Notes: generated from the letters alone by a model not told the origin. 64,000 nucleotides of DNA from an uncultured Eubacteriales bacterium (GCA_905198835.1 CAJKDY010000003.1:62001-126000); one strand, 5' to 3'; positions 43,868 to 52,226 are shown, counted from the stretch's first letter. Program-made: numbers and translations.

Positions 43868-45829
43868 ATGAAAAAAGAAGTGAAGCAGAGCATTGCCCTC
43901 CTGCTGGCCCTCGCGCTGGCGGGGGCCCTAGCCTTTTGGGCGCTGTGGCGGTGGGACAACAAGTATACCGCTGCCCTTCCCGGCGGGGACGGGTATAACG
44001 TCCTGGGCGAGGACCCGGAAAGCGTGGGCTTTTTGGTGGACGGGTGGGAGTATTATCCCGGTGAGCTGCTGACCCCCGGGGACTTGGCGAGCCGGACGGC
44101 GGAGGAGCACGCCTACGCCGGGGAATACCCCAACTTCTCCCACCACCTGAGCAGTCCCTACGGCGCGGCCACCTACCGCCTGAGGCTGGAAAACCGGGGC
44201 AAGCCGCGGGAGCTGTCGCTGTACCTCCCGGAGCTTTTATGCGCGGGGCGGGTCTATGTAAACGGCGCGCTGGCGGGGGAGCAAGGGAGCGTGGAGCCCT
44301 ACGAGCCCTATGTGGTGGATGGGATGTATTCCTTCCGTGCGGAGGGGGCCACGGAGCTGGTCATCCAGTGCGCCAACTACACCCACTACTATTCGGGGCT
44401 CTATTATCCTCCCGCCGTGGGCACTCCCGCCGCCATCTCCCAAATGCTCACCGCTCGGATGATGGTCTACGGCCTTTTGTGCTTCGGCTCCCTGGCGGTG
44501 GCCCTCTCCAACCTGGCTTTGTGGCTCTTGGACCGGGACAAGCAAAATCGGCGGCTGGGGCTTTTGTGCCTGGCCTTCGCCGTGCGGGTGAGCTACCCCT
44601 TCCTGCGCGCTCTTGGCGTGCCGCTGGTGCGGAGTCTCTACGCGCTGGAGGATTTCTGCGGCGCGGTGGTGCTCATCCTGGCCGTTTTGCTGGCGGGGGA
44701 GCTGTCGGGCGGCGCGGTGCGTCGGTATCACCGCAAGCTGGCCTATCCCGCCGCGGCCAGCTTGTGCGCGGTGACGGTGGTCTTTCCGCTGTTTATTCTA
44801 CCATACGCGCCTCTTTTCATCAACACCTACGGGGTGGTTTTGTTCCTTTGGAAACTTTTGGCCGGGGGCTACCTCCTGTTTCTGGCCCTGCGGGGACTTG
44901 GACAAAACGGCCCTTTGGGGCGGTATCTGCTGTGCGCCGCGGGGCTGTACGGCGTTTGCGTCGCCCTCTCGGTGCTGACGGTCAACCGCTTTGAACCCAT
45001 CCGGGGCGCGTGGCCCGAGGAATACGGCGGCTTTGCCCTGGTGGTGGGCTTCGCCGCGCTGATGGTCCGCCGGGGGGTGCTCCTGGCGGCGGAAAACCGG
45101 CGGCTGGGGCTCCATCTGCAAGAGGAGGTGGACCGCAAGACCCGGGCTATGGAGACCCTGCTCAACGAGCGGCGGGAGCTGTTGGCCCATCTCATCCACG
45201 ATGTAAAAAATCCCCTGACCGCCCTGCAAAACTACGCCGAGCTTGTGCGCATGGGCAATGTGGCGCTGGACCAGGAGACTGCCGGGTATCTGGACGCCCT
45301 CGGCGAGCGGGCCGGGATGGTGGAGGAGCGGCTTGAACTCCTCCAGGGCTTTTCCCGGGGCGAGCGGGGGATGCTCCCCCTCCGGCCCATCTGTCTCAAC
45401 GGCTTTCTGCGGCAGTTCTACGAGGATAACCGACCAGACATGGAGCTGTCCGGTCAGGCCTTCGCGCTGGAGCTGCCACGGGAAGAACTGAGCGTATCCG
45501 GGGACGAGGAACGGCTGCGCTCGGCGCTGGAAAACCTCTGCTATAACGCCTTGTCCTTTACCCCCGAGGACGGAACGGTCAAGCTGTCTCTCCATCGGGA
45601 GGAGGGGTGGGCGGTCATCGCGGTCACGGACACGGGCGTGGGGATCGACCCCAACGATCTGCCCCGTGTGTTTGACCGGGGCTTTACCCGCCGCCCCGAT
45701 GGCAGCGGTCAGGGTATGGGGCTGTTCATCGTCCGCGCCGTCGCCCTGGAACACGGCGGCACGGTGGAGGCGAGCTCCCGGCCCGGCGCGGGCAGCACCT
45801 TTACCCTTCGTTTACCCCTTGCCGAATAA
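43868..45829 (+). CDS. Membrane histidine kinase with 7TM-DISM-like sensor
   Basis: A 653-residue kinase. A signal anchor (residues 8-26) is followed by an extracellular beta domain (about 50-190; YRLRLENRGK, LPELLCAGRVYVNG), then about seven membrane helices (200-395), like 7TMR-DISM sensors. The HisKA domain has LIHDVKNPLTALQNYAEL, with the phospho-His near 446. The HATPase has SALENLCYNALSF, DTGVGIDPND and GSGQGMGLFIVRA. The ATG at 43868 has GGGGTG eight bases upstream; an ATG two codons earlier is also possible. The longer upstream open frame is antisense to the Pro/Thr protein and not coding. It likely pairs with the OmpR-type regulator at 41413-42090. Confidence 0.92.
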   Translation: MKKEVKQSIALLLALALAGALAFWALWRWDNKYTAALPGGDGYNVLGEDPESVGFLVDGWEYYPGELLTPGDLASRTAEEHAYAGEYPNFSHHLSSPYGAATYRLRLENRGKPRELSLYLPELLCAGRVYVNGALAGEQGSVEPYEPYVVDGMYSFRAEGATELVIQCANYTHYYSGLYYPPAVGTPAAISQMLTARMMVYGLLCFGSLAVALSNLALWLLDRDKQNRRLGLLCLAFAVRVSYPFLRALGVPLVRSLYALEDFCGAVVLILAVLLAGELSGGAVRRYHRKLAYPAAASLCAVTVVFPLFILPYAPLFINTYGVVLFLWKLLAGGYLLFLALRGLGQNGPLGRYLLCAAGLYGVCVALSVLTVNRFEPIRGAWPEEYGGFALVVGFAALMVRRGVLLAAENRRLGLHLQEEVDRKTRAMETLLNERRELLAHLIHDVKNPLTALQNYAELVRMGNVALDQETAGYLDALGERAGMVEERLELLQGFSRGERGMLPLRPICLNGFLRQFYEDNRPDMELSGQAFALELPREELSVSGDEERLRSALENLCYNALSFTPEDGTVKLSLHREEGWAVIAVTDTGVGIDPNDLPRVFDRGFTRRPDGSGQGMGLFIVRAVALEHGGTVEASSRPGAGSTFTLRLPLAE

Positions 45830-45831
45830 AT

Positions 45832-45867
45832 AAGCCCTCTCCAGCGCAAATGCGCCGGAGAGGGCTT
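45832..45867. terminator. Bidirectional terminator between the kinase and comEA-like genes
   Basis: A roughly 17-base stem with one mismatch (45832-45848 / 45851-45867) ends in TTTT. It lies between convergent genes. Confidence 0.8.
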
Positions 45868-45868
45868 T

Positions 45869-46231
45869 TCATGACAGCGTGACGTTGGGTCGGAGCTGCT
45901 CCAAGGTGGCCGGGCCGATGCCGGGGACGTCGGTCAGCTGGTCCAGGGTGGTAAAGGGGCCGTGCTGGGCGCGGTAGTCCAAGATGGCCTGGGCCTTGGA
46001 TGGACCGATGCCGGACAGCAGCGTCAGCTCTTCAAGCCCGGCGGTATTCAGGTCCACGGCCTCATCCAGCCGGTAGGTCCGGGGCGTGACCGAGACCGCA
46101 GCCCGGGGCGGGTGTTGGCCGGAGACCGCCATGCCGCTGCCGGTGATCTGGCCCGCCAGCCGGACTCCGCACAACAGCGCTACCGCCGCCGTCAGCCCAA
46201 CCGCCAGACCCTCAGCCTTGGAGAACTTCAT
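45869..46231 (-). CDS. ComEA-like helix-hairpin-helix protein
   Basis: A 120-residue protein with one N-terminal membrane segment (about 8-27) and two helix-hairpin-helix motifs near the C-terminus (VDLNTAGLEELTLLSGIGPS and LTDVPGIGPATLEQL). ComEA proteins bind incoming DNA at the membrane during transformation. This one is shorter than the Bacillus protein and lacks its N-terminal SLBB-like part. No comEB/comEC is adjacent, so competence function is inferred from the family only. Confidence 0.85.
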   Translation of the reverse strand: MKFSKAEGLAVGLTAAVALLCGVRLAGQITGSGMAVSGQHPPRAAVSVTPRTYRLDEAVDLNTAGLEELTLLSGIGPSKAQAILDYRAQHGPFTTLDQLTDVPGIGPATLEQLRPNVTLS

Positions 46232-46319
46232 GGCCCCGCCTCCTTTTCGACATATTTCGACAGTAGTCTACCACATCCGCGCCCCCGGCGCAAGGACCCG
46301 GAGCCGGCGGAGGTTTTCA

Positions 46320-46348
46320 TTGACACGGACCTATCCCGGCGCTATAAT
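46320..46348 (+). promoter_or_regulatory. Consensus promoter for the hexapeptide transferase gene
   Basis: Perfect -35 TTGACA (46320-46325), 17-base spacer, perfect -10 TATAAT (46343-46348), 49 bases before the ATG. Confidence 0.85.
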
Positions 46349-46397
46349 ACCCTCGTTGGAAACGCCCCTTGAGGGCAGAGAAAGGAAGCGGCTGGAA

Positions 46398-47060
46398 ATG
46401 GAGCTGAAGACCGCCGAACTGTTGGACCTTGACCACACCATGGCGAAGGACTACCTGGCCCGATTTGAATACCCCTGGCAGGCCCTGGACGGCATCAAGG
46501 AGTTGATCGTCTCCCTGGGCGCGGGGCTGGACAAAAACGAGTTTGAAGAGCGCGCGCCTCAGGTGTGGGTCCACAAGACGGCCACCGTCTTTCCCACCGC
46601 CTACCTGGGCGCGCCCTGCATCATCGGCGCGCGCACCGAGGTCCGCCACGGGGCCTTCATCCGGGGCAGCGCCCTGGTGGGGGAGGACTGCGTGGTAGGT
46701 AACTCCGTGGAGCTGAAGAATGTCATCCTATTTGATCACGTTCAGGTGCCTCATTATAACTACGTGGGCGACTCCATCCTGGGCTATTACAGCCACATGG
46801 GCGCGGGCTCCATTACCTCCAACGTGAAGTCGGACAAGACCCTGGTGGTGGTCAAGGACGGCGGCGCGGGGATCGAGACCGGCCGCAAAAAGATGGGCGC
46901 CATTTTGGGCGACCATGTGGAGGTGGGCTGCAACAGCGTGCTCAATCCCGGCACCGTCATTGGCCGGGGCAGCAACGTCTACCCCACCTCCTGCGTCCGC
47001 GGGGCCGTGCCGCCGCACTCCATTTGGAAGACCGGCGGCGTGGTGGTGGAAAAGAAATAA
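46398..47060 (+). CDS. Left-handed beta-helix (hexapeptide repeat) acyl/nucleotidyl-transferase-like protein
   Basis: A 220-residue protein. A helical N-terminal part (about 1-55) is followed by hexapeptide repeats of the LbH fold (VWVHKTATVFPTAYLGAPC, IIGARTEVRHGAFIRGSAL, VVGNSVELKNVILF) and a C-terminal coil (GCNSVLNPGTVIGRGSNVYP). It resembles the acyltransferase half of GlmU and related sugar-nucleotide enzymes but lacks the N-terminal pyrophosphorylase, so it is probably a stand-alone acetyltransferase or a non-catalytic relative. The ATG at 46398 follows AAAGGAAG. It is transcribed from a consensus promoter as a single gene. Confidence 0.8.
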   Translation: MELKTAELLDLDHTMAKDYLARFEYPWQALDGIKELIVSLGAGLDKNEFEERAPQVWVHKTATVFPTAYLGAPCIIGARTEVRHGAFIRGSALVGEDCVVGNSVELKNVILFDHVQVPHYNYVGDSILGYYSHMGAGSITSNVKSDKTLVVVKDGGAGIETGRKKMGAILGDHVEVGCNSVLNPGTVIGRGSNVYPTSCVRGAVPPHSIWKTGGVVVEKK

Positions 47061-47091
47061 GAGGTACGTTTTGTAAGTCACTTGTGAATAG

Positions 47092-47134
47092 AAAAAGGGT
47101 GGTGTAGTCCTGACTGGACTGCATCACCCTTTTT
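47092..47134. terminator. Terminator after the hexapeptide transferase gene
   Basis: A long hairpin (arms about 47092-47110 and 47116-47134, with G-U pairs) ends in TTTTTT. The final codons of the converging XRE gene overlap its right arm. Confidence 0.85.
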
Positions 47135-47366
47135 TATTTGACTCTATTTCCTTTTCGATCAAAGCAACAAGCTCACTCGGCCGCATATCTAAAGCATTTG
47201 CGATCTTCCATAAGGTTTCAAAATTAGCTTGCTTGTCCCCATTTTCGATCATGGTCAAGTGAGTCCGCGCAATACCGGCAAGCCCACTTAAAACGTCTTG
47301 TGAAATATCGCGCTTATCTCGAAGGGCGCGAATGGTTTTTCCAACTGCACGATTATCAAATTGCAC
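47124..47366 (-). CDS. XRE-family HTH regulator
   Basis: An 80-residue single-domain Xre/Cro protein (IRALRDKRDISQDVLSGLAG, THLTMIENGDKQANFETLWK, LDMRPSELV). The stop lies inside the terminator of the converging gene. It is a stand-alone small regulator with no partner gene adjacent. Codon use is more AT-rich than the neighbours, as for the other small regulators here. Confidence 0.85.
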   Translation of the reverse strand: MQFDNRAVGKTIRALRDKRDISQDVLSGLAGIARTHLTMIENGDKQANFETLWKIANALDMRPSELVALIEKEIESNKKG

Positions 47367-47486
47367 AGCCTCACCCCCACTTCCTCAAATAGTTTATGAG
47401 AAAACGGGAGAATGATAGTCTACGATGATAGACAAAACTTGAATTTCTCGCTATAATGGTGCCCAAGGGGGCGGTCTTGCGCCTTT

Positions 47487-47635
47487 AGGCTTCCCCCTTG
47501 CAGGGGGAAGCTGTCAGCCGCAAGCGGCTGACTGATGAGGGTGCGTTAAGGGATGCAGCGTCTGCCGCTGAAATACGCGCCCCTCATCCGTCCCGGCTTC
47601 GCCGGGCCACCTTCCCCCCTCTCGGGGGGAAGGCT
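47487..47635. repeat. Palindromic MITE-like intergenic repeat
   Basis: About 150 bases whose ends are inverted copies (AGGCTTCCCCC... and ...GGGGGGAAGGCT), with internal hairpins CAGCCGCAAGCGGCTG and CCGGCTTCGCCGG and the phrases CTGATGAGGG / CCCTCATCCG facing each other. It has no coding capacity. Such small palindromic elements are scattered in Oscillospiraceae genomes; only one copy was noticed here. Confidence 0.7.
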
Positions 47636-47663
47636 CAAGGGCAAGGGTCGGGCCATTTAACAA

Positions 47664-47692
47664 AAAAAGCCTCCCCGTCGGGGAGGCTTTTT
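47664..47692. terminator. Terminator after the XRE gene at 47705-47968
   Basis: A 13-base perfect stem (47664-47676 / 47680-47692) has A- and T-runs on either side, 13 bases past the gene stop. Confidence 0.85.
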
Positions 47693-47704
47693 GATTGCCC
47701 TTCG

Positions 47705-47968
47705 TTATTTGTCTGATCTTCCTTGCCTGTAGGGTGAAATATCCCGGAAGAACTCTGCATAGTCCGCGTTAAACACCTTTTGCAACGCAACCAAATCACT
47801 GACAAAGATATTTCCCCGTCCCATCTCAATCAGGGAAAAGGTACTACGGCTCACAGGAGAACCAAGCACTTGCAGCTTGGCTACCGTTTGCTCCTGTGTC
47901 AGCCCGCGATCCATCCGTATCCGCCGGATGTTGCGTCCTAATTGTTCCGCACCCAGCAACTTCGTCAT
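47705..47968 (-). CDS. XRE-family HTH regulator
   Basis: An 87-residue Xre/Cro protein (RNIRRIRMDRGLTQEQTVAK, SRSTFSLIEMGRGN, NADYAEFFRDI). The ATG at 47968 has AGGGGA six bases upstream; an in-frame TTG two codons earlier is less likely. It diverges from a membrane protein gene at 48091. The shared intergenic region contains two direct TTGCTTATA copies that could be its operator. Confidence 0.85.
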   Translation of the reverse strand: MTKLLGAEQLGRNIRRIRMDRGLTQEQTVAKLQVLGSPVSRSTFSLIEMGRGNIFVSDLVALQKVFNADYAEFFRDISPYRQGRSDK

Positions 47969-48007
47969 AAACAATCCCCTGTTTGCTTATAGTTACTTGC
48001 AACTGCA

Positions 48008-48036
48008 TTGATTTTAGCAGTTCTCAGGTGTATAAT
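48008..48036 (+). promoter_or_regulatory. Promoter for the 203-aa membrane protein gene
   Basis: -35 TTGATT (48008-48013), 17-base spacer, perfect -10 TATAAT (48031-48036). The second TTGCTTATA repeat overlaps the end of the -10. Confidence 0.75.
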
Positions 48037-48090
48037 TGCTTATACCTACAAGCAAGCGAAAGATTAAATTGCCAAAGGGGTTGATACACA

Positions 48091-48702
48091 TTGAAAACTT
48101 GGCTGATAAGTCATAAGCGGCAGCTTTTGACCCTGGGGATCGTGTCGGTTATCCTTGCGGTATTTACCTTGGGCTGGCATGCCGGGACCAACGCCACCAA
48201 TCGAAAAGCCTATGCCGCCTTATGGGAGGCCATCGTAGACCTCCCTGACCCGGAGCGATGCGCCCTGTGCGGCGAGGGCAGACGGTATCAAGCCCCTTGC
48301 CTGATGAACCTGTCCACGGGCCAGATGGGGGAAATGCGGGTATACGCCTATGGCCCGACCGAGCAGGGCAAGCTCGACCCACGGGAGGCACAGTTTTCAG
48401 GCACATTTCATTTCCAGTCCTGCGCTGGGTTGACGGCAATTCGTGACACCGACTTTCACACCTGCCAAGTCTTTTTGCCAGAGGAGCGGGAACTAATGGA
48501 CCCAGCCCACTTTTGCAAGGGGTGTCGGTTGCTCCTTGCCGGGGCCGGACTGGAGGGGTATGTAATTTTAGACCTCTATGACCAAGATAATGTTCAAGCG
48601 TATCCCCTCCGATATGAGATCATCCGGGACTACCGTATTTCTACGAGCAGCAGAAAGGATGGCAGCTTGGAGGTTTGCGTGGCCGGTCTGCTAGGGTTTT
48701 AA
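48091..48702 (+). CDS. Membrane-anchored protein of unknown function with Cys pairs, TTG start
   Basis: A 203-residue protein starting at TTG, nine bases after an AAAGGGGTTGA site. It has a basic N-terminus, one membrane helix (about 12-30) and an extracytoplasmic domain with two C-x2-C pairs (RCALCGEG near 57 and FCKGCRLL near 145). I do not recognise a family. It is divergent from an XRE regulator, which may control it. Confidence 0.75.
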   Translation: MKTWLISHKRQLLTLGIVSVILAVFTLGWHAGTNATNRKAYAALWEAIVDLPDPERCALCGEGRRYQAPCLMNLSTGQMGEMRVYAYGPTEQGKLDPREAQFSGTFHFQSCAGLTAIRDTDFHTCQVFLPEERELMDPAHFCKGCRLLLAGAGLEGYVILDLYDQDNVQAYPLRYEIIRDYRISTSSRKDGSLEVCVAGLLGF

Positions 48703-48756
48703 GTCCATAAAAGATATATCTCGATTTGGTATATTTCAGACAAGGGAGGCTTTTTC

Positions 48757-48785
48757 TTGCAATCGGAGCGGGAAAATGCTATGAT
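48757..48785 (+). promoter_or_regulatory. Promoter for the aldose epimerase-ilvD operon
   Basis: -35 TTGCAA (48757-48762), 17-base spacer, -10 TATGAT (48780-48785), 34 bases before the epimerase ATG. Confidence 0.7.
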
Positions 48786-48818
48786 AGGACCAACTAGATT
48801 TTTTGAGGGGGCTATGAC

Positions 48819-49604
48819 ATGGAATATACCATTCAAAATGCCGCGCTGACCCTGACGGCCAACGACCAGGGCGGACTTTTGTGGGGCATCCGCAAGGCGG
48901 ACGGCCAGGAGCTCATCTGGGGCGGCGATCCCGCTGTGTGGGCCTTTCGGGCCCCGGTGTGCTTTCCCTGGTGCGGCGTGATCCAGGACGATTGGTTTGA
49001 AGAAAACGGGGTCCGCCATACCGTGACCAGCAAGCACGGCTTTGTCCGGGACTTCCCCCACGCTCTGGTGGCCAAGGGCGAGGACACCGTGACCTTCCGC
49101 TACGCCCACGACGGGTCCGAGCCCTGGCCCTGGGCCTTCTCCTTCGAGACCACCCACAAGGTGGAGGGCAGCAAGGCCTACACCATCTGCACCGCCGAAA
49201 ATCAAAGCAAGCGGCCCATGCCCACCCAGATGGGCTTCCACCCCGCCTTCCGGGTCCCCTTCGTGGCGGGCAGCGAGCTGACCGACTATGAAATTCAGCT
49301 GGAGGGCGGCGCTACGCTACCGGTGGAAGCTTCCATGTTCGACAACGGTCCCATCGTCCGCAAGGACGCGGGCAAGTGGTGCCGCTTGGTCCATAAGCCC
49401 AGCGGCAAGTACATCCAGGTGACTACCGGGGGGTGGTTCTGCACGGTGCTGTGGGCCCCTGCCGGCGTGCCCGGCTTTTTGTGCATGGAGCCCTGGGAGG
49501 GCCACATCAACGACGCCCACGACCTGATAAAGCGCCCCGGCGCGTTCTGGATGGAGCCGGGCGAAACGCGCACATGGACGTTGGAGATGGATTTTCAGTT
49601 GTAA
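48819..49604 (+). CDS. Aldose 1-epimerase family protein
   Basis: A 261-residue cytoplasmic protein of the galactose mutarotase-like beta-sandwich fold (ELIWGGDPAVW, VCFPWCGVIQDDWFEENG, HGFVRDFPH, MGFHPAFRVPF, FLCMEPWEGHINDAHD). The His residues in the HGF and GFHPAF motifs fit the catalytic pair of the family. It is shorter than classical GalM, as in the COG2017-type relatives. It lies 13 bases before ilvD and probably shares its promoter. The sugar is not identifiable. Confidence 0.88.
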   Translation: MEYTIQNAALTLTANDQGGLLWGIRKADGQELIWGGDPAVWAFRAPVCFPWCGVIQDDWFEENGVRHTVTSKHGFVRDFPHALVAKGEDTVTFRYAHDGSEPWPWAFSFETTHKVEGSKAYTICTAENQSKRPMPTQMGFHPAFRVPFVAGSELTDYEIQLEGGATLPVEASMFDNGPIVRKDAGKWCRLVHKPSGKYIQVTTGGWFCTVLWAPAGVPGFLCMEPWEGHINDAHDLIKRPGAFWMEPGETRTWTLEMDFQL

Positions 49605-49617
49605 GGAGAGACGCGAT

Positions 49618-51279
49618 ATGAGAAGCGAAAATGTGACAAAGGGCGTGGAGCGCGCGCCCAACCGGTCGCTGTTTTACGCCCTGGGCTACACCACCGAGGA
49701 GCTGGAGCGGCCCTTGATCGGGGTGGTCTGCTCCTATAACGAGATCGTCCCCGGCCATATGAACCTGGACAAGATCGCCGAGGCGGTGAAGGCGGGCATC
49801 CGCCACGCCGGCGGCACGCCGGTGGAGTTCCCCGCCATCGCCGTGTGCGACGGCATCGCCATGGGTCACATCGGCATGAAGTATTCCCTGGTGACGAGGG
49901 ACCTGATTGCCGACTCCACCGAGGCCATGGCCATGGCCCACCAGTTTGACGGCTTGGTGATGATCCCCAACTGCGACAAGAATGTCCCCGGCCTTCTGAT
50001 GGCCGCCGCCAGGCTCAATATCCCTGCCATCTTCTGCTCCGGCGGGCCCATGCTCTCGGGCAGGCTCCAGGATGGCCGCCGCTCCTGCCTGTCCCACATG
50101 TTCGAGGCGGTGGGAGCCTACAAGGCGGGCAAGCTGGACGACGCGGGGGTGGCCGACTACGAGGAGAACGCCTGCCCCACCTGCGGCTCTTGCTCGGGGA
50201 TGTATACGGCAAACTCCATGAACTGCCTCACCGAGGCTCTGGGTATGGCCCTGCGGGGCAACGGCACCATCCCCGCCGTGTGGTCCCACCGGCTGCGCCT
50301 TGCCAAGCACACGGGCATGCAGATCATGGAGCTGGTAAAACGGGACATCCGGCCCCGGGACATCATGACTCCGGCGGCTTTCCATAACGCCGAGACGGTG
50401 GACATGGCCCTGGGCTGCTCGACGAACTCCATGCTCCATCTCCCCGCCATTGCCCATGAGTGCGGCCTGGATATCGACTTTGACATGGCCAACGACATCT
50501 CCCGAAAGACCCCCAACCTCTGTCACCTGGCCCCCGCCGGGGATACGTTCATGGAGGACCTGGAGGGTGCTGGCGGCGTGTGGGCGGTGATGAAGGAGCT
50601 GACAAAGAAAAACCTGCTGGATACCTCGCTCCTGACCGTTACCGGAAAGACCATCGCCGAGAATCTGGCCGATGTGGTCAACCTGGATGAGAGCATCATC
50701 CGACCCATCGACAAGCCCTATTCCCCCTACGGCGGCATCGCCGTGCTGAAGGGCTCTCTGGCCCCGGAGGGCTGCGTGGTCAAGCAGTCGGCGGTAGCCC
50801 CCGAGATGATGACCCACACCGGCCCCGCCAGGGTCTTTGACAGCGAGGAGGACGCCATTGCCGCCATCTATGCCGGCAAGATCGTCTCCGGGGACGTGGT
50901 GGTCATCCGCTATGAAGGCCCCAAGGGCGGCCCTGGCATGCGGGAGATGCTCAACCCCACCAGCGCCATTGCGGGCATGGGGTTGGATAAGGAAGTGGCC
51001 CTCATCACCGACGGCCGCTTCTCCGGGGCCACCCGGGGCGCCTCCATTGGCCACGTCTGTCCCGAGGCCGCCCAGGGCGGGCCCATCGCCTTTGTGGAAG
51101 AGGGCGATCAGATCGCCATCGACATTCCAAACTGCAAGATCGACCTGCTGGTGGACGAAGCAACTCTGGCTGAACGCAAGGCCAAGTGGACCCCCAAGGC
51201 CCCCAGCGTCACCACCGGCTACCTAGCCCGGTACGCCAAGCTGGTATCCAGCGCCGCAAAAGGAGCCGTTTTAGAGTAA
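49618..51279 (+). CDS. ilvD: Dihydroxy-acid dehydratase
   Basis: A 553-residue member of the IlvD/Edd family at full length. Iron-sulfur cluster Cys are in NCDKNVPGLL and CPTCGSCSGMYTANS. Also conserved are GTPVEFPAIAVCDGIAMGH and the C-terminal ITDGRFSGATRGASIGHVCP, with the Mg and substrate residues. It dehydrates 2,3-dihydroxy acids in valine/isoleucine synthesis. The gene is not next to other ilv genes but follows an aldose epimerase gene, so a sugar-acid dehydratase role cannot be fully excluded; the overall sequence looks like IlvD. Confidence 0.93.
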   Translation: MRSENVTKGVERAPNRSLFYALGYTTEELERPLIGVVCSYNEIVPGHMNLDKIAEAVKAGIRHAGGTPVEFPAIAVCDGIAMGHIGMKYSLVTRDLIADSTEAMAMAHQFDGLVMIPNCDKNVPGLLMAAARLNIPAIFCSGGPMLSGRLQDGRRSCLSHMFEAVGAYKAGKLDDAGVADYEENACPTCGSCSGMYTANSMNCLTEALGMALRGNGTIPAVWSHRLRLAKHTGMQIMELVKRDIRPRDIMTPAAFHNAETVDMALGCSTNSMLHLPAIAHECGLDIDFDMANDISRKTPNLCHLAPAGDTFMEDLEGAGGVWAVMKELTKKNLLDTSLLTVTGKTIAENLADVVNLDESIIRPIDKPYSPYGGIAVLKGSLAPEGCVVKQSAVAPEMMTHTGPARVFDSEEDAIAAIYAGKIVSGDVVVIRYEGPKGGPGMREMLNPTSAIAGMGLDKEVALITDGRFSGATRGASIGHVCPEAAQGGPIAFVEEGDQIAIDIPNCKIDLLVDEATLAERKAKWTPKAPSVTTGYLARYAKLVSSAAKGAVLE

Positions 51280-51287
51280 GGAAGGGA

Positions 51288-51376
51288 CCCGCCGAGAGGC
51301 GGGACGCGCCAGTAGGCGCGTAAATTTGAGGGCCGCTAGGACCGAGAATTTGCGCAGGGTCGGGTTTGCCGGCCCG
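51288..51376 (+). ncRNA. Candidate structured RNA or leader between ilvD and a membrane protein gene
   Basis: Three successive short perfect stem-loops (CCCGCC/GGCGGG at 51288-51303; CGCGCC/GGCGCG at 51305-51320; a GC hairpin at about 51361-51376) and a possible 9-pair helix between GCGTAAATT (51318-51326) and AATTTGCGC (51347-51355). There is no T-tract and no coding potential. It could be a leader of the next gene, an ilvD 3' structure or an unannotated RNA. Confidence 0.4.
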
Positions 51377-51410
51377 AGCATTATTAAAGAGAAACAGGAG
51401 GGAACATTCT

Positions 51411-52202
51411 ATGGCAACCGTGAGAAGACGCACCCCCAGACAGCACACCTTCGTCTCCGCCGGCGGCGGCGCGGTGACTCAGGCCGGCGGCGGCAGGGCC
51501 ACAGGCAACTCCACGCTCCTTCGCATCATCGCCGTGGTGATGTGGCTGCTGGGCATCGGCTGCGAGGTCATCGCCGTTTTGGCCATCAAGCGGCCTGAGC
51601 TGCTGGACTTTCTGCCCAGCACCTGGCGGATGGTGGGCGCGCTGGTCATCGACCTGATTTTGGTCATCATCGGCTCCCAGTGCTGGAAGAAGGCCAACCG
51701 CATCTCCCCGGCCTCCCGCCGCAGCCCGTTGAAGTTCTGGCTTTGGAACAACCTGGGCGTGATCATGAGCGTCATCGCCTTCGCCCCCTTCATCGTGCTG
51801 CTGCTCACCGACAAAAACGCCGACGGCAAGACCAAGAAGATCGGCACCATTGTGGCCGCCGTGGCCCTGGTCATCGCCGGACTGACCTCTTACGATTTTG
51901 ACCCTGTGGCCCAGGAGGACATCGACCAGGTCTGTTGGGCCCCCGGCGGCAGCGTGTACCACATCTACGAGGACTGCTACCATCTGGACCGCACCGGCGA
52001 GCTGGTGGTGGGCAGCGTAGAGGAGGCCCAGGCCGCGGGCAAGGACCGGCTTTGCTACACCTGCGAGTCCAACTACCAGGCTGACATGGATGCCCAGGGC
52101 GTGGACGCCGACGGTCTGGAGGATCTGACCGGCCGCACCGACGGCGCCGATCTGGACGGAGAGGACCTGCAGGACCTGACCCTGATCCCCGACGCGGCGT
52201 AA
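51411..52202 (+). CDS. Four-helix membrane protein with C-terminal metal-binding-like YH..C..C..C domain
   Basis: A 263-residue protein. A basic N-terminus is followed by hydrophobic segments near residues 40-60, 70-85, 110-130 and 145-160. The soluble C-terminus contains YHIYEDCYHL and then AAGKDRLCYTC, the spaced Tyr-His/Cys...Cys-x2-Cys pattern seen in small Ada-like zinc domains of Firmicute surface proteins. The tail is very acidic. The ATG follows CAGGAGGG. It stands alone between ilvD and a terminator. Function unknown. Confidence 0.8.
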   Translation: MATVRRRTPRQHTFVSAGGGAVTQAGGGRATGNSTLLRIIAVVMWLLGIGCEVIAVLAIKRPELLDFLPSTWRMVGALVIDLILVIIGSQCWKKANRISPASRRSPLKFWLWNNLGVIMSVIAFAPFIVLLLTDKNADGKTKKIGTIVAAVALVIAGLTSYDFDPVAQEDIDQVCWAPGGSVYHIYEDCYHLDRTGELVVGSVEEAQAAGKDRLCYTCESNYQADMDAQGVDADGLEDLTGRTDGADLDGEDLQDLTLIPDAA

Positions 52203-52226
52203 CGTCCTCATACCATTACGTAAAAT

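Noticed and set aside
49618..51279. Assignment of the IlvD-family gene as a sugar-acid dehydratase because of the adjacent aldose epimerase gene
   Set aside because: Length and motifs fit dihydroxy-acid dehydratase better, and the epimerase family is too broad to imply a sugar-acid pathway.
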